From 43-108 sp001915545 (GTDB lineage Bacteria; Bacteroidota; Bacteroidia; Bacteroidales; Bacteroidaceae): a stretch of 64,000 nucleotides of DNA. Location: contig CABUGV010000013.1 in assembly GCA_902491215.1 (NCBI GenBank), positions 15,439 to 79,438 on the forward strand, in the 5' to 3' direction. The position numbers and the translations under genes are program-made. Below, piece after piece: positions 30,457 to 39,260 of the stretch; the first letter of the stretch is position 1; the number at the start of each line of letters is the position of its first letter. Under the pieces are notes generated by a model, which did no database searches, was not told the DNA's origin, and saw only the letters and a program-made list of their open reading frames with translations.

Positions 30457-30501
30457 ATATCAAAATCATTTATCTGCAGGTCATCCTGCATCACATTTCT
30501 T

Positions 30502-31686
30502 CTACTTTCCTGATGTCAAGCTTTTCTTAAAAACCACCTTGCCATCCAAATCAATGATTTCGATGTCCAACCGGTCTTCTGACGCAGCAACAGAAACGAC
30601 ACTGTTATTGGAATTTACCAATATAGGGCTCTTCACCAGATTGCCTGCTTCTTCATATTCGGTCTTATGCGTATGTCCGCAAAGCATAATGTCGACATTC
30701 ATCTTATTCAGCGCAGGAACAAATTTATCGAGCACTTCTTTTTGTCCGTGCCAAGCTTTTGCTTCAGCAAACGGCGGCATGTGAAATACGGCGACGACAA
30801 ATTTCACACCGTCGGGCCACTCCATTCCGCTCAAGCGCTGAAGCCACCCGCTCTCTTCTGTTCTATATGCGTCATAATCGGTAATACCGCTATATTCTAT
30901 ATCTGTATCAGGCTTGTCCTCCCCTGTGTCCAGAACGACAAAAGCAACAGGGCCATGTCTGAAAACATAATAAAGATGTTCTTCTTCAGGTGAGAAATAA
31001 TTCTGGAAAGAAGTTGCAAGTTCACCTCTTGTCTCATGATTTCCGCGTGCATAATACATCGGTTTTTCCGATGCAAACATCTTGATGCTCCGCGACATAA
31101 ACCCATTGAATACACTTTCCTTATCCTTAAATTCAGAAACCATGTCTCCGTTGAAGAATATGAGGTCCTTATTCTTGTAATCGGCAATTTGAAGCAAGGC
31201 TTCTGCAATACTGTCACGTCCGTGAATATCATTTATCATAAGAAAAGACACCTCCTTCTTGTTTGGATCCAAAGTCGTAAAACGAAGCGGTTCCCTATAA
31301 TAAACATCTGTAGCGGCAATATCTCCGTAGTGAACTTTCACACCTTTATGCGATGTTACTTCTTGCGAATACACCCGATACATGTAAGTTTTGCCGGGCA
31401 AAAGTCCTTTTATCCTTACGGAATGCAATGTGGATACATTTTTTACACCATTCGTAGAATCATAATGCTTGCTCCTTTCTTCAGAATAAAAATGACTTCC
31501 GTCATCAGGTGCAGTCTCTACCCATCCGACAGATTTTTTGTCGGATTCCCAAACTACCGTCACCTCAGAATCATACAGATTCTGGAGATATGGACCATAC
31601 ATGATTTTAATCTGCGAATACAGCATTTCATGACCGAACATGGCCAGAAACAACACTAAAACTTTAACGACATTCATATTTAACAT
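30502..31686 (-). CDS. Metallophosphoesterase with N-terminal purple-acid-phosphatase-like domain
   Basis: This 394-residue secreted protein (signal peptide ending near MLYSQ) has an N-terminal fibronectin-type domain (YGPYLQNLYDSEVTVVWES...LPGKTYMYRVYS). The calcineurin-type core has NDIHGRD, FNGDMVSE, GNHETRG, VFHMPPF and GHTHKTEYE. It is the gene nearest the divergent AraC regulator. It probably hydrolyses phosphate esters outside the cytoplasm, possibly as part of processing a phosphorylated glycan. It differs in architecture from the phosphoesterase at 7128-8558. Confidence 0.88.
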   Translation of the reverse strand: MLNMNVVKVLVLFLAMFGHEMLYSQIKIMYGPYLQNLYDSEVTVVWESDKKSVGWVETAPDDGSHFYSEERSKHYDSTNGVKNVSTLHSVRIKGLLPGKTYMYRVYSQEVTSHKGVKVHYGDIAATDVYYREPLRFTTLDPNKKEVSFLMINDIHGRDSIAEALLQIADYKNKDLIFFNGDMVSEFKDKESVFNGFMSRSIKMFASEKPMYYARGNHETRGELATSFQNYFSPEEEHLYYVFRHGPVAFVVLDTGEDKPDTDIEYSGITDYDAYRTEESGWLQRLSGMEWPDGVKFVVAVFHMPPFAEAKAWHGQKEVLDKFVPALNKMNVDIMLCGHTHKTEYEEAGNLVKSPILVNSNNSVVSVAASEDRLDIEIIDLDGKVVFKKSLTSGK

Positions 31687-31748
31687 AAATTATTTCTACA
31701 TAGCGGTTAACATTACTACTAGAAACTTAGCCATTTATAATATATGCA

Positions 31749-31756
31749 CAAAAATA
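31749..31756 (-). promoter_or_regulatory. Candidate -7 box for the phosphoesterase gene
   Basis: TATTTTTG on the minus strand matches TAnnTTTG, 63 bases upstream of the start codon. No -33 box is clear. Confidence 0.35.
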
Positions 31757-31868
31757 TATAACTTCTTTCACATCCTTTTTGTTTTTATTTGCATAATATC
31801 ATGTTTTTTGCACATTTGCCGTAATTATATAGACATGCGCCCTTTTTATCTATCAAATTTGTTTTTCT

Positions 31869-31876
31869 TATCTTTG
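31869..31876 (+). promoter_or_regulatory. -7 box of the AraC regulator gene
   Basis: TATCTTTG matches TAnnTTTG and lies 45 bases upstream of the regulator's start. The -33 region (TTTTTATC) is only a weak match. Confidence 0.55.
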
Positions 31877-31920
31877 CATAGACCAATGTACTACCTAAAG
31901 CATTTAACGACAAAAGCGCT

Positions 31921-32796
31921 ATGAAAACTATAGAATATGAGGTTGTCCACAACAGTCAGTGCAATTCTTTCAATGTTGAGGAAATGACCTGCCGATATTT
32001 TCCTCGACTTATGCACTGCCATCCCGAACACGAACTTGTACTCATCACAAGCGGCTACGGCCTCTGTTTTGCCGGCGACGGAGTTATCGAGATGAAGCCC
32101 CAGCACATTTATTTCATAGGAAGCGGACTGCCGCATTTCTTCAGAAGCGACAACCACTACTACCAAAGCGACTGCAAGGACTTGTGCCACTCCTGCTACG
32201 TCCAGTTCAAAGACCAGATATTGCCGGGCGACTACCGCAACATGCTCGGATGCATCAACATAAACCGTTTGGTGGAGGCCGGAGAAAACGGCATTGAATG
32301 GGACATCTCACAAAACACGCGTCTTCTGGCATCTATCAGAGAACTGACGGCATGCCAGGGATTTGAACGTCTGCACCTGCTCTACAAGATACTTGACGAA
32401 TTGGGCAGAATGGTAGATGAAGGAAACAGAATATCTCTCCTTTCAAAAACGGAATTGAGATCTGATGACGAATCGACCTATTGCAGAATAGTCGAATACA
32501 TAGGTATGAAATTTCAGGATCCTATCACTCTTGAAGAAATTGCCGACCATGCAGGAATGAATCCTAGTGCTGTATGCAGATATTTCAAAAGGAAGACAGG
32601 AGAATCGATCTTCGGATTCCTGCTGAGGATGCGCATCAGCTACGCAAAAAGGAAATTGACGGAAACCGACATGGCCATATCTGCCATTGCCTACGATTCG
32701 GGCTTCAACAATCTGGCAAACTTCAACGTGCAGTTCAAGAAGTTTACCGGATACACCCCTTCACAATACAGAAACCTCTACGTCTATCCAATCTGA
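31921..32796 (+). CDS. AraC-family transcriptional regulator
   Basis: This 291-residue cytoplasmic regulator has an N-terminal cupin-like sensing half (MHCHPEHELVLITSGYG and FIGSGLPHFFRSD are cupin motifs) and a C-terminal pair of helix-turn-helix motifs (ITLEEIADHAGMNPSAVCRYFKRKTGESIFGFL and AISAIAYDSGFNNLANFNVQFKKFTGYTPSQYR). It is transcribed away from the minus-strand enzyme locus and probably controls it in response to a sugar. It is a one-component AraC protein rather than the hybrid two-component sensor common in Bacteroidetes polysaccharide loci. Confidence 0.93.
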   Translation: MKTIEYEVVHNSQCNSFNVEEMTCRYFPRLMHCHPEHELVLITSGYGLCFAGDGVIEMKPQHIYFIGSGLPHFFRSDNHYYQSDCKDLCHSCYVQFKDQILPGDYRNMLGCININRLVEAGENGIEWDISQNTRLLASIRELTACQGFERLHLLYKILDELGRMVDEGNRISLLSKTELRSDDESTYCRIVEYIGMKFQDPITLEEIADHAGMNPSAVCRYFKRKTGESIFGFLLRMRISYAKRKLTETDMAISAIAYDSGFNNLANFNVQFKKFTGYTPSQYRNLYVYPI

Positions 32797-32843
32797 AGCA
32801 GTTTCTGCGCACATCGCAGACAAGGGAAATAAGTACCTGTGAC

Positions 32844-32902
32844 CATACATAATGAACCGGGGCTGTTTCATATGCTGAAGCTGCCCCGGTCAATTATGTA
32901 TG
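32844..32902. terminator. Hairpin between convergent araC-type and oxidoreductase genes
   Basis: CATACATAAT...CCGGGGC and GCCCCGG...ATTATGTATG form a long symmetric stem between converging genes. There is no T tract on either side, so termination activity is an inference from position. Confidence 0.6.
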
Positions 32903-32918
32903 CATTCAACGATGTACA

Positions 32919-33461
32919 TTATACCTTTTCAATGATATCCATGCCGTGGCGTATAGCCTCTTCGTTCATCGGGATAAGCTTATGGTGACGCTCAGGCAAT
33001 GTCTTGTGAAGAGCCTCAACGACATCTTCAACAGTGACAATCGGACGCACCTTGATGAGCCCTCCGAGCACAAGCATGTTGAAAACCTTGCTGTTGGCCA
33101 TACGCGCAGCCGCGTCCATGGCATCTATACGATAAACGTTGATGTCTGTGCGTTCAGGACGGTTATAGATGCCATAACTGTCGTAAATGAGCGTACCTCC
33201 AGGCTTAACCATAGGTTCGAACTTCTCGAGCGACGGCTGGTTGAGCACTATGGCGGTGTCATACTGATTCAATATAGGCGAAGATATCTGGCTGTCGCTT
33301 ATGATTACAGTGACGTTGGCCGTACCGCCTCGCTGTTCGGGGCCGTATGCCGGCATCCAGCTGACCTGCCGGCCTTCCATTATTCCGGCGTAGGCAAGAA
33401 TCTTGCCCATCGACAGTACACCCTGTCCACCGAATCCTGATATGATTATCTCTTCTGTCAC
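32919..33461 (-). CDS. 2-oxoacid:ferredoxin oxidoreductase, gamma subunit
   Basis: This 180-residue subunit is of the pyruvate/ketoisovalerate oxidoreductase gamma type: IIISGFGGQGVLSMGKILAYA, then PAYGPEQRGGTANVTVIISD, with a central AIVLNQPSLEKF. It helps bind CoA and assemble the complex. It is the last gene of a six-gene minus-strand operon, 85 bases after the beta-subunit gene. The complex oxidatively decarboxylates a 2-oxoacid to an acyl-CoA, passing electrons to ferredoxin. Confidence 0.92.
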   Translation of the reverse strand: MTEEIIISGFGGQGVLSMGKILAYAGIMEGRQVSWMPAYGPEQRGGTANVTVIISDSQISSPILNQYDTAIVLNQPSLEKFEPMVKPGGTLIYDSYGIYNRPERTDINVYRIDAMDAAARMANSKVFNMLVLGGLIKVRPIVTVEDVVEALHKTLPERHHKLIPMNEEAIRHGMDIIEKV

Positions 33462-33546
33462 AGTTCTATGTTTTTAAAAGAATCAACAAAAACTTCTTTG
33501 CGGTGCCCCTCTGCACCGCCTTCTCTCTCAGTGTCCTCCGCGGGCA

Positions 33547-34314
33547 TCACTTTGAAGCATCCTTCAGGTCGCCGAGCGGATAATACGGGAACATGTTGTC
33601 GCGCATCCACTGGTTGGCCTGCTCAGGCGTCATCTTCCATCCGGAACTGCAAGTGGAAACTATCTCTACAAGACTCGCACCGCGCTTGTTGAGCGAATTT
33701 TCGAATGCCTTGCGTATAGCCTTCTTCGCACGCACCACGTTGGCAACAGAGTCAACAGCCTGACGTGTCACGTAGCATGTGCCCTCAAGCGTCGCCGCGA
33801 TGTCGGTGATGTGGAGCGGGAATCCGTGAAGCTCGGGAACTCGTCCGTAAGGACAGGTAGCGGTCTTCATGCCCATAAGAGTTGTCGGAGCCATCTGTCC
33901 GCCGGTCATGCCGTAGATGGCATTGTTTATGAATATCACCGTGATGTTCTCGCCGCGGTTGAGCGCATGTATGGTTTCAGCAGTTCCTATGCAGGCAAGG
34001 TCGCCGTCGCCCTGATAAGTGAATACAAGATGGTCGGGCCAGAGGCGGTTGAGCGCACTGGCACACGCAGGTGCACGTCCGTGCGAAGCCTCAATCCAGT
34101 CGATATCGAGATATCTGTAAGCAAACACTGCACATCCCACAGGGCAGATTCCTATAGTCTTCTCTTCCATGCCCATCTCTTCGACAACCTCAGCAATAAG
34201 CTTGTGTACAACGCCATGGCTGCATCCAGGACAATAGTGCATAGGAGTGTCGTTCATGAGCGCCGGCTTGCCGTACACCCTGTTCTCCGGTTTGATTATA
34301 TCTTCTGTAGTCAT
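33547..34314 (-). CDS. 2-oxoacid:ferredoxin oxidoreductase, beta (thiamine-diphosphate) subunit
   Basis: This 255-residue subunit carries the thiamine-diphosphate site. HYCPGCSHGVVHKL and IGICPVGC are N-terminal motifs, and GDGDLACIGTAETIHALNRGENITVIFINN is the GDG...NN cofactor motif. CSSGWKMTP near the end is typical of the Vor/Kor group. It lies 24 bases after the alpha-subunit gene. Branched-chain oxoacid (Vor) or 2-oxoglutarate (Kor) specificity cannot be settled from the sequence alone; VorB-type features of the alpha subunit favour Vor. Confidence 0.92.
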   Translation of the reverse strand: MTTEDIIKPENRVYGKPALMNDTPMHYCPGCSHGVVHKLIAEVVEEMGMEEKTIGICPVGCAVFAYRYLDIDWIEASHGRAPACASALNRLWPDHLVFTYQGDGDLACIGTAETIHALNRGENITVIFINNAIYGMTGGQMAPTTLMGMKTATCPYGRVPELHGFPLHITDIAATLEGTCYVTRQAVDSVANVVRAKKAIRKAFENSLNKRGASLVEIVSTCSSGWKMTPEQANQWMRDNMFPYYPLGDLKDASK

Positions 34315-34338
34315 AAATTTTCGTGCTCCTTTCTTTTC

Positions 34339-35430
34339 TTATTTTACAATAGCCTTCATGGCCTCGTAAATTTCCGATGGTGCCGGCACCATACCTCCGG
34401 ATCTTCCGAAGTGGTGAACCTCAACCTTTCCGTTGACAGCCAGACGCACATCGTTGACCATCTGCCCCTCGTTAAGCTCAACCGTAAGCATTGCCTTGCA
34501 TCGGTCGGCCGTCTCAGACAATTTTGCCGACGGGAACGGCCACAGGGTGATAGGACGCAAGATGCCGGCCTTGATGCCCTCTTCGCGCAGCATGTCTACA
34601 GCCTTCATGCTTATACGTGCCGATGAACCGAAAGCCACAATGACGTAGTCGGCATCATCGAGCATATAACCGTCGTATCTGACTTCTGTCTCCTCAATCT
34701 TGCGATATTTCTCCGACATGTCGCGGTTGCGCTTCTCCATGAGTTGAGGATCAAGCTCGAGCGAGCTTATATAGTTGTATTTTCTTGACTTGAGACCCAA
34801 TCCGTTTGCCGCCCAAGGGCACTGCTTGCGGATTTCCTCGTCCGTACGTCTAGGTCTATAAGGCGGAAGCACCACTTTCTCCATCATCTGTCCGATTACG
34901 CCGTCAGAAAGGATTATTGCGGGCATTCTCCACTTGAACATCAGATCGAAAGCCAATCCGACGAAGTCTGCCATCTCCTGCACACTGTAAGGTGCAAGTA
35001 CGAGCACATGATAGTCGCCGTTTCCGCCTCCATATACAGCCTGCGTATAGTCAGACTGTCCAGGCTGAATTGTGCCCAATCCAGGACCTCCGCGCTGAAC
35101 GCTGACAATGAGTCCCGGCAATTCGCATGCGGCCATGTAGGATATGCCTTCCTGCATAAGTGCCACACCTGGGCTTGACGATGATGTCATCGCACATTTT
35201 CCTGAAGCACCGGCCGCATACACCATATTTATGGACGCAAGCTCGCTTTCCGCCTGCAGAACCACCATGCCGGTATCTTCCCACGGCTTGTCGAGAGCCA
35301 AAGTCTCAAGTATCTCGCTCTGCGGAGTAATAGGATAGCCGAAAAAGCCATCGCATCCGAAGCGCACAGCTGCCTTAGCTACGGCCTCATTGCCTTTCAG
35401 CAAAACTATGTCATTCTTGTTGTCCATCAT
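34339..35430 (-). CDS. vorB: 2-oxoacid:ferredoxin oxidoreductase, alpha subunit (VorB-like)
   Basis: This 363-residue subunit has the pyrimidine-binding domain: LKGNEAVAKAAVRFGCDGFFGYPITPQSEI, then AESELASINMVYAAGASGKCAMTSSSSPG and SVQRGGPGLGTIQPGQSDY. The C-terminal transketolase-like domain has FGSSARISMKAVDMLREEGIKAGILRPITLWPFP. These are characteristic of 3-methyl-2-oxobutanoate (2-oxoisovalerate) ferredoxin oxidoreductase, VorB. It is one base apart from the ferredoxin subunit gene, so the two are translationally coupled. The product would be branched acyl-CoA, useful for branched-chain fatty acids or ATP generation. Confidence 0.88.
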   Translation of the reverse strand: MMDNKNDIVLLKGNEAVAKAAVRFGCDGFFGYPITPQSEILETLALDKPWEDTGMVVLQAESELASINMVYAAGASGKCAMTSSSSPGVALMQEGISYMAACELPGLIVSVQRGGPGLGTIQPGQSDYTQAVYGGGNGDYHVLVLAPYSVQEMADFVGLAFDLMFKWRMPAIILSDGVIGQMMEKVVLPPYRPRRTDEEIRKQCPWAANGLGLKSRKYNYISSLELDPQLMEKRNRDMSEKYRKIEETEVRYDGYMLDDADYVIVAFGSSARISMKAVDMLREEGIKAGILRPITLWPFPSAKLSETADRCKAMLTVELNEGQMVNDVRLAVNGKVEVHHFGRSGGMVPAPSEIYEAMKAIVK

Positions 35431-35431
35431 T

Positions 35432-35659
35432 TCATTCCTCCTTCTTTCTGTAAACAGTTATACAACCGTCAGGGCAGACAATTGCACATGAACTGCATCC
35501 GTTGCATTTTTCCGCATCGTGCTGACCGGCATGATGGTATCCCATACGGTTTACCGTCTGCGTCATCTCGATGAGGTTGAGCGGACACGCAACAGCGCAG
35601 AGATTGCAGCCCTTGCATCTCTCAGCATCCACCACAATGGCACCTCTCATCTTTCCCAT
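35432..35659 (-). CDS. 2-oxoacid:ferredoxin oxidoreductase, delta (2x[4Fe-4S] ferredoxin) subunit
   Basis: This 75-residue protein has two [4Fe-4S] motifs: CKGCNLCAVACP and CNGCSSCAIVCP. It passes electrons from the thiamine centre to free ferredoxin. It precedes the alpha subunit with a one-base gap and follows the TPR gene by 17 bases. Confidence 0.93.
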   Translation of the reverse strand: MGKMRGAIVVDAERCKGCNLCAVACPLNLIEMTQTVNRMGYHHAGQHDAEKCNGCSSCAIVCPDGCITVYRKKEE

Positions 35660-35676
35660 ATCACTAAAACATTTTA

Positions 35677-35958
35677 TCAGTGGTTATACATATCCTTATT
35701 GAAGAACTGGAGAATCTCCTCGACCATGCGCCGCGCCTCGGCTGCAGGGCTTTCCGGATTGACGGCCACAGCCATTGCATAGCTGTCGAGACAGTTCTTC
35801 CAGTCCTGAAGCTTCCAGTAGGCATTTCCGCGCTCATAATAGAGCTCGTCAAGCTTTCCGTCAGCCGAAGCAATCGCTTCGTCGAGCAGTGCGATAGCCT
35901 CTTCTATGCGCCCGCTGTCCATCAGATTCTTCACCTTTTCCATAAAAGATACATTCAT
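35677..35958 (-). CDS. Small TPR-repeat protein
   Basis: This 93-residue protein has a tetratricopeptide pattern: GRIEEAIALLDEAIASADGKLDELYYERGNAYWKLQDWKNCLDSYAMAVAVNPESPAA covers two repeats. It has no signal peptide. It lies six bases after the acyl-CoA synthetase gene and 17 bases before the ferredoxin-subunit gene, fully inside the oxidoreductase operon. It may be an assembly or docking factor for the complex. A TPR gene in this place is seen in other Bacteroidales as far as I recall. Confidence 0.82.
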   Translation of the reverse strand: MNVSFMEKVKNLMDSGRIEEAIALLDEAIASADGKLDELYYERGNAYWKLQDWKNCLDSYAMAVAVNPESPAAEARRMVEEILQFFNKDMYNH

Positions 35959-35964
35959 CCTAAT

Positions 35965-37662
35965 CTATTTGTTCGCAGCTTTGTTCATGTCGTTTTCGCG
36001 GATTTCCACACGTCTGATTTTTCCGCTGATAGTCTTAGGGAGTTCGTCCACAAACTCTATCACGCGCGGATACTTGTAAGGCGCAGTTTCTTCCTTGACA
36101 TGATGCTGAAGTTCCTTCACGAGTTCCTCGCCGGCCTTGTCCTTCCATTCCTTTGCAAGTACGATAGTAGCCTTGACAACCTGTCCGCGGATTTCGTCAG
36201 GAACACCGGTTATGGCACACTCCACAACTGCCGGATGCGTCATCAATGCACTCTCCACTTCGAAAGGACCGATACGGTATCCGGAACTCTTGATGACATC
36301 GTCCGAACGTCCTACATACCAGAAGTATCCGTCCTCGTCGTAGTAGGCTATATCACCTGTATGGTATATTCCGTCGTGCCAAACCTTCTGAGTCAGTTCC
36401 GGATTTCTGTAATATTCGCGGAAAAGTCCCAACTGCTTGCGCTTGTCCGTACGTACAACGATTTCTCCTTTCTCGCCCGGTTCAGCCCTACGGCCGTCAG
36501 GCATAAGGATATCAATGTCGTACTGAGGGTTTGGAACGCCCATCGAACCAGGTTTCGGTTCCATCCAAGGGTATGTTCCGAGTGTGAGCGTAGTCTCCGT
36601 CTGTCCGAATCCTTCCATCAGCTTAAGGCCGGTAGCCTTATAGAACTTCTCGTATACAGCCGAGTTCAGAGCCTCGCCGGCCGTTGTACAGTACTTGAGC
36701 GAAGAAAGATCGTAACGGCTCAAGTCCTCGCGTATGAGGAATCGGTAGATTGTCGGAGGTGCACAGAATGAAGTGACCTTGTACTCCTCAATCTTATGGA
36801 GAATATCGGCAGGAGTGAACTTCTCGTGGTCGTAGACAAACACAGCGGCACCTACAATCCACTGTCCGTAGAGCTTGCCCCACACTGCCTTGCCCCATCC
36901 TGTATCAGCCACAGTCAGATGAAGACTGTCTTTTGTCAGGTTGTGCCAGAAAGCGGCTGTAGACAGATGTCCGAGCGCATAAGTATAGTCGTGGATAACC
37001 ATCTTCGGTTCGCCGCTCGTACCGCTGGAGAAATACATGATGGAATAGTCTTCCGACTTGTTTACGAAAGCAGGACGCTCGAATGCAGGAGCCTTCTCCA
37101 CTCCAGCCTCGAAATCTTCCCATCCTTCCGGAACCTCAGGACCGATGCTGATTTTCAGCTTAAGCGAAGGACAATCGGGAGCAGCACCTTCCACGTGCTT
37201 GAGTATTTCATCGTCACCAACACACACGATGGCCTTTATGTCAGCAGCCTTGCATCGGTAAACGATGTCGTGAGCTGTAAGCAGGAATGTTGCCGGAATA
37301 GCAATGGCACCAATCTTGTGAAGGGCCAGAATGGTTGTCCAGAACTGGTAGCGTCGTTTCAGGATAAGCATCACCATGTCGTTCTTGCCTATGCCGAGCG
37401 ATGTCAGGTATGCTGCCACCTTGTCGCTCTCCCGCTTCATGTCGGCAAATGTGAATCTGCGGCATTCACCCTTGTCGTTTGTCCAAAGAAGAGCAAGCCT
37501 GTCCGGCTCCTCCTGAGCCCATGCGTCCATGACATCATAGGCGAAATTGAAGTTTTCAGGCACAACATATTCCAGATGCTCTCTGTAGTCGTCCATCGAC
37601 GTGAATGATGCCTGCTTTAAAAATCTTTCCAACATATATTTTCTTGTTTTTTTATAATCCAT
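35965..37662 (-). CDS. AMP-forming acyl-CoA synthetase (AcsM/acetyl-CoA synthetase-like)
   Basis: This protein of about 565 residues belongs to the adenylate-forming superfamily. Motifs are MYFSSGTSGEPKMVIH (P-loop-like AMP binding), MEGFGQTETTLT, YHTGDIAYYDEDGYFWYVGRSDDVIKSSGYRIGP and the C-terminal lysine in LPKTISGKIRR. I chose the Met at 37662 (MDYKKTRKYML); one further Met lies upstream at 37674. The domain order resembles medium-chain or branched acyl-CoA synthetases. As first gene of the Vor operon it probably activates or releases the same short or branched acids that Vor makes or uses as CoA esters. Confidence 0.88.
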   Translation of the reverse strand: MDYKKTRKYMLERFLKQASFTSMDDYREHLEYVVPENFNFAYDVMDAWAQEEPDRLALLWTNDKGECRRFTFADMKRESDKVAAYLTSLGIGKNDMVMLILKRRYQFWTTILALHKIGAIAIPATFLLTAHDIVYRCKAADIKAIVCVGDDEILKHVEGAAPDCPSLKLKISIGPEVPEGWEDFEAGVEKAPAFERPAFVNKSEDYSIMYFSSGTSGEPKMVIHDYTYALGHLSTAAFWHNLTKDSLHLTVADTGWGKAVWGKLYGQWIVGAAVFVYDHEKFTPADILHKIEEYKVTSFCAPPTIYRFLIREDLSRYDLSSLKYCTTAGEALNSAVYEKFYKATGLKLMEGFGQTETTLTLGTYPWMEPKPGSMGVPNPQYDIDILMPDGRRAEPGEKGEIVVRTDKRKQLGLFREYYRNPELTQKVWHDGIYHTGDIAYYDEDGYFWYVGRSDDVIKSSGYRIGPFEVESALMTHPAVVECAITGVPDEIRGQVVKATIVLAKEWKDKAGEELVKELQHHVKEETAPYKYPRVIEFVDELPKTISGKIRRVEIRENDMNKAANK

Positions 37663-37808
37663 TTCCGCTCTCACGGAGATTGCACACTATAATTTTTTTC
37701 ACATGTTCCAATACCCAAAAGTATAAAAAAACGCATCCCGACACAAATAAAAAAAGCATAATTATTAGCGGTTTACACACATTTTTTTCATTTGTGCACG
37801 ATTTTGGC

Positions 37809-37842
37809 AAAAAAAATGCACACCGAAAAAAACGGTGTGCAT
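37809..37842 (-). terminator. Terminator after proC
   Basis: ATGCACACCG and CGGTGTGCAT form a perfect stem with a T-rich loop on the minus strand, followed by TTTTTTTT. Confidence 0.9.
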
Positions 37843-37894
37843 CGATGCAAAAAAACATATTCACGGCGTCTTATCCGACTACCTATGTCAAGTA

Positions 37895-38689
37895 TTATTT
37901 CAGTCCTGCTTTCAGCGAACGGATGACTGCAGAGTTGAAACCGGAATGGTCAAGTTCGTTGAGTCCTTTGATTGTAACGCCTCCAGGAGTTGTAACCCTG
38001 TCGATAGCAGCCTCCGGATGCAGGCCGGTATTCTCCAGCAATGCAACGGCACCTTTCATCGTCTGCATGGCGATAGCCTGAGCTTCGGCAGGACGGAAGC
38101 CCATTTCAACACCGCCTTCCATCTGTGCACGTATATATCTCATCACATAAGCTATACCGCAGGAAGCCATCATCATGCCCGGTGCAATGTTCTTTTCAGG
38201 ACACATGCTAACGCGGCCGACAAGTCCGAACAGCCATTCCACATCATGCTTAGACTTATCCGATGCACCAGCACCTGCAGCGGCAAATGTCATACTCTTG
38301 CCGAATTCGGCGGCAATGTTCGGTATAACGTAGAATACTGCCGGCGTCTTGCCCTCATATTCCAGCATGGATTCGAGTTTCTCAGTACCTATACCTGCGG
38401 CAACAGACACCACAATCTGCTTTCCGGCATCAACAACCGGTTTTATCTCATCAACGACCGTTTCCACCAGCCAAGGTTTTACAGCCAAGACCACGACATC
38501 GGCACCGCGCACAGCATCTGCATTGTCCAGCGATGCACCAATGCCCGGCATCTCGTTTCTGTACTTATCGAGCGTAACCTCACGAGAAGCCGTAACAGTC
38601 ATATCTTCTACTTTTATTTCACCGCTTCTTATCCATCCGCGCACGAGCGCACCGCCCATACTGCCGGCACCGACAACACATATTTTCAT
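37895..38689 (-). CDS. proC: Pyrroline-5-carboxylate reductase
   Basis: This 264-residue enzyme makes L-proline from pyrroline-5-carboxylate with NAD(P)H. The N-terminal Rossmann motif CVVGAGSMGGALVRGW, the middle VVLAVKPWLVETVVDEI and the C-terminal PGGVTIKGLNELDHSGFNSAVIRSLKAG (DHSGF in place of the usual E.G.) are the family landmarks. The length is typical. It lies 79 bases after a GNAT acetyltransferase gene on the same strand. Confidence 0.95.
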   Translation of the reverse strand: MKICVVGAGSMGGALVRGWIRSGEIKVEDMTVTASREVTLDKYRNEMPGIGASLDNADAVRGADVVVLAVKPWLVETVVDEIKPVVDAGKQIVVSVAAGIGTEKLESMLEYEGKTPAVFYVIPNIAAEFGKSMTFAAAGAGASDKSKHDVEWLFGLVGRVSMCPEKNIAPGMMMASCGIAYVMRYIRAQMEGGVEMGFRPAEAQAIAMQTMKGAVALLENTGLHPEAAIDRVTTPGGVTIKGLNELDHSGFNSAVIRSLKAGLK

Positions 38690-38768
38690 ATCATCCGTCC
38701 TCTTTTGTTCTATATAAATTTATCTACTTGTTTGCCTGCATAAACAGAATTTCTTATCGGAGAGCATC

Positions 38769-39260
38769 TCAGAGATACTTTTCCCAGAAGTACATCTTAT
38801 GGTCACCGTCGCCATAGCCCTCGCTCTTATACGAACGCTGTGCAGGTACGTTGTCTTCCCTGACCTCAAGCGTAATCTTGCTGCATCCGTTGTCGCGTGC
38901 AATCTCCGTCATCTTGCCCATCATGCGTCGGCTCAATCCGCGTCCGCGGTACTCTCTGTCCACATAAACATCGTGTATGCTCAAAAATGGTTTTGCCTTG
39001 AACGTCGAGAAATTGAAAAAGCCATTGATAAGTCCCACCGTTCGTCCATCACACGTCAGCATCAGCGTAACGCTCGACGGATGCGACGCCATGCCCTCCA
39101 ACAGACGTTTCTGCCCCTCTTCGTCCAAAGGTTCCGCATCGCCCATCGGATCGCACATATATTCATTAAGCAGACGACAGAAAGCTTCTCTGTCGGCTTC
39201 CTCGTCAAAACGACAGAGGTGGAAGTCCTCCTCCTCTCTGAAAACAATGCCTTGTTTCAT
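38769..39260 (-). CDS. GNAT-family N-acetyltransferase
   Basis: This 163-residue protein has the acetyl-CoA-binding motif VYVDREYRGRGLSRRMMGKM (R-x-x-G-x-G) and a C-terminal block NVPAQRSYKSEGYGDGDHKMYFWEKYL typical of GNAT enzymes. The substrate is unknown. It is probably co-transcribed with proC. Confidence 0.9.
   Translation of the reverse strand: MKQGIVFREEEDFHLCRFDEEADREAFCRLLNEYMCDPMGDAEPLDEEGQKRLLEGMASHPSSVTLMLTCDGRTVGLINGFFNFSTFKAKPFLSIHDVYVDREYRGRGLSRRMMGKMTEIARDNGCSKITLEVREDNVPAQRSYKSEGYGDGDHKMYFWEKYL

Noticed and set aside
37652..37864. 70-codon minus-strand frame with a hydrophobic stretch near the start of the acyl-CoA synthetase gene
   Set aside because: It runs across the proC terminator and overlaps the synthetase start; the hydrophobic run is due to A/T-rich terminator DNA.
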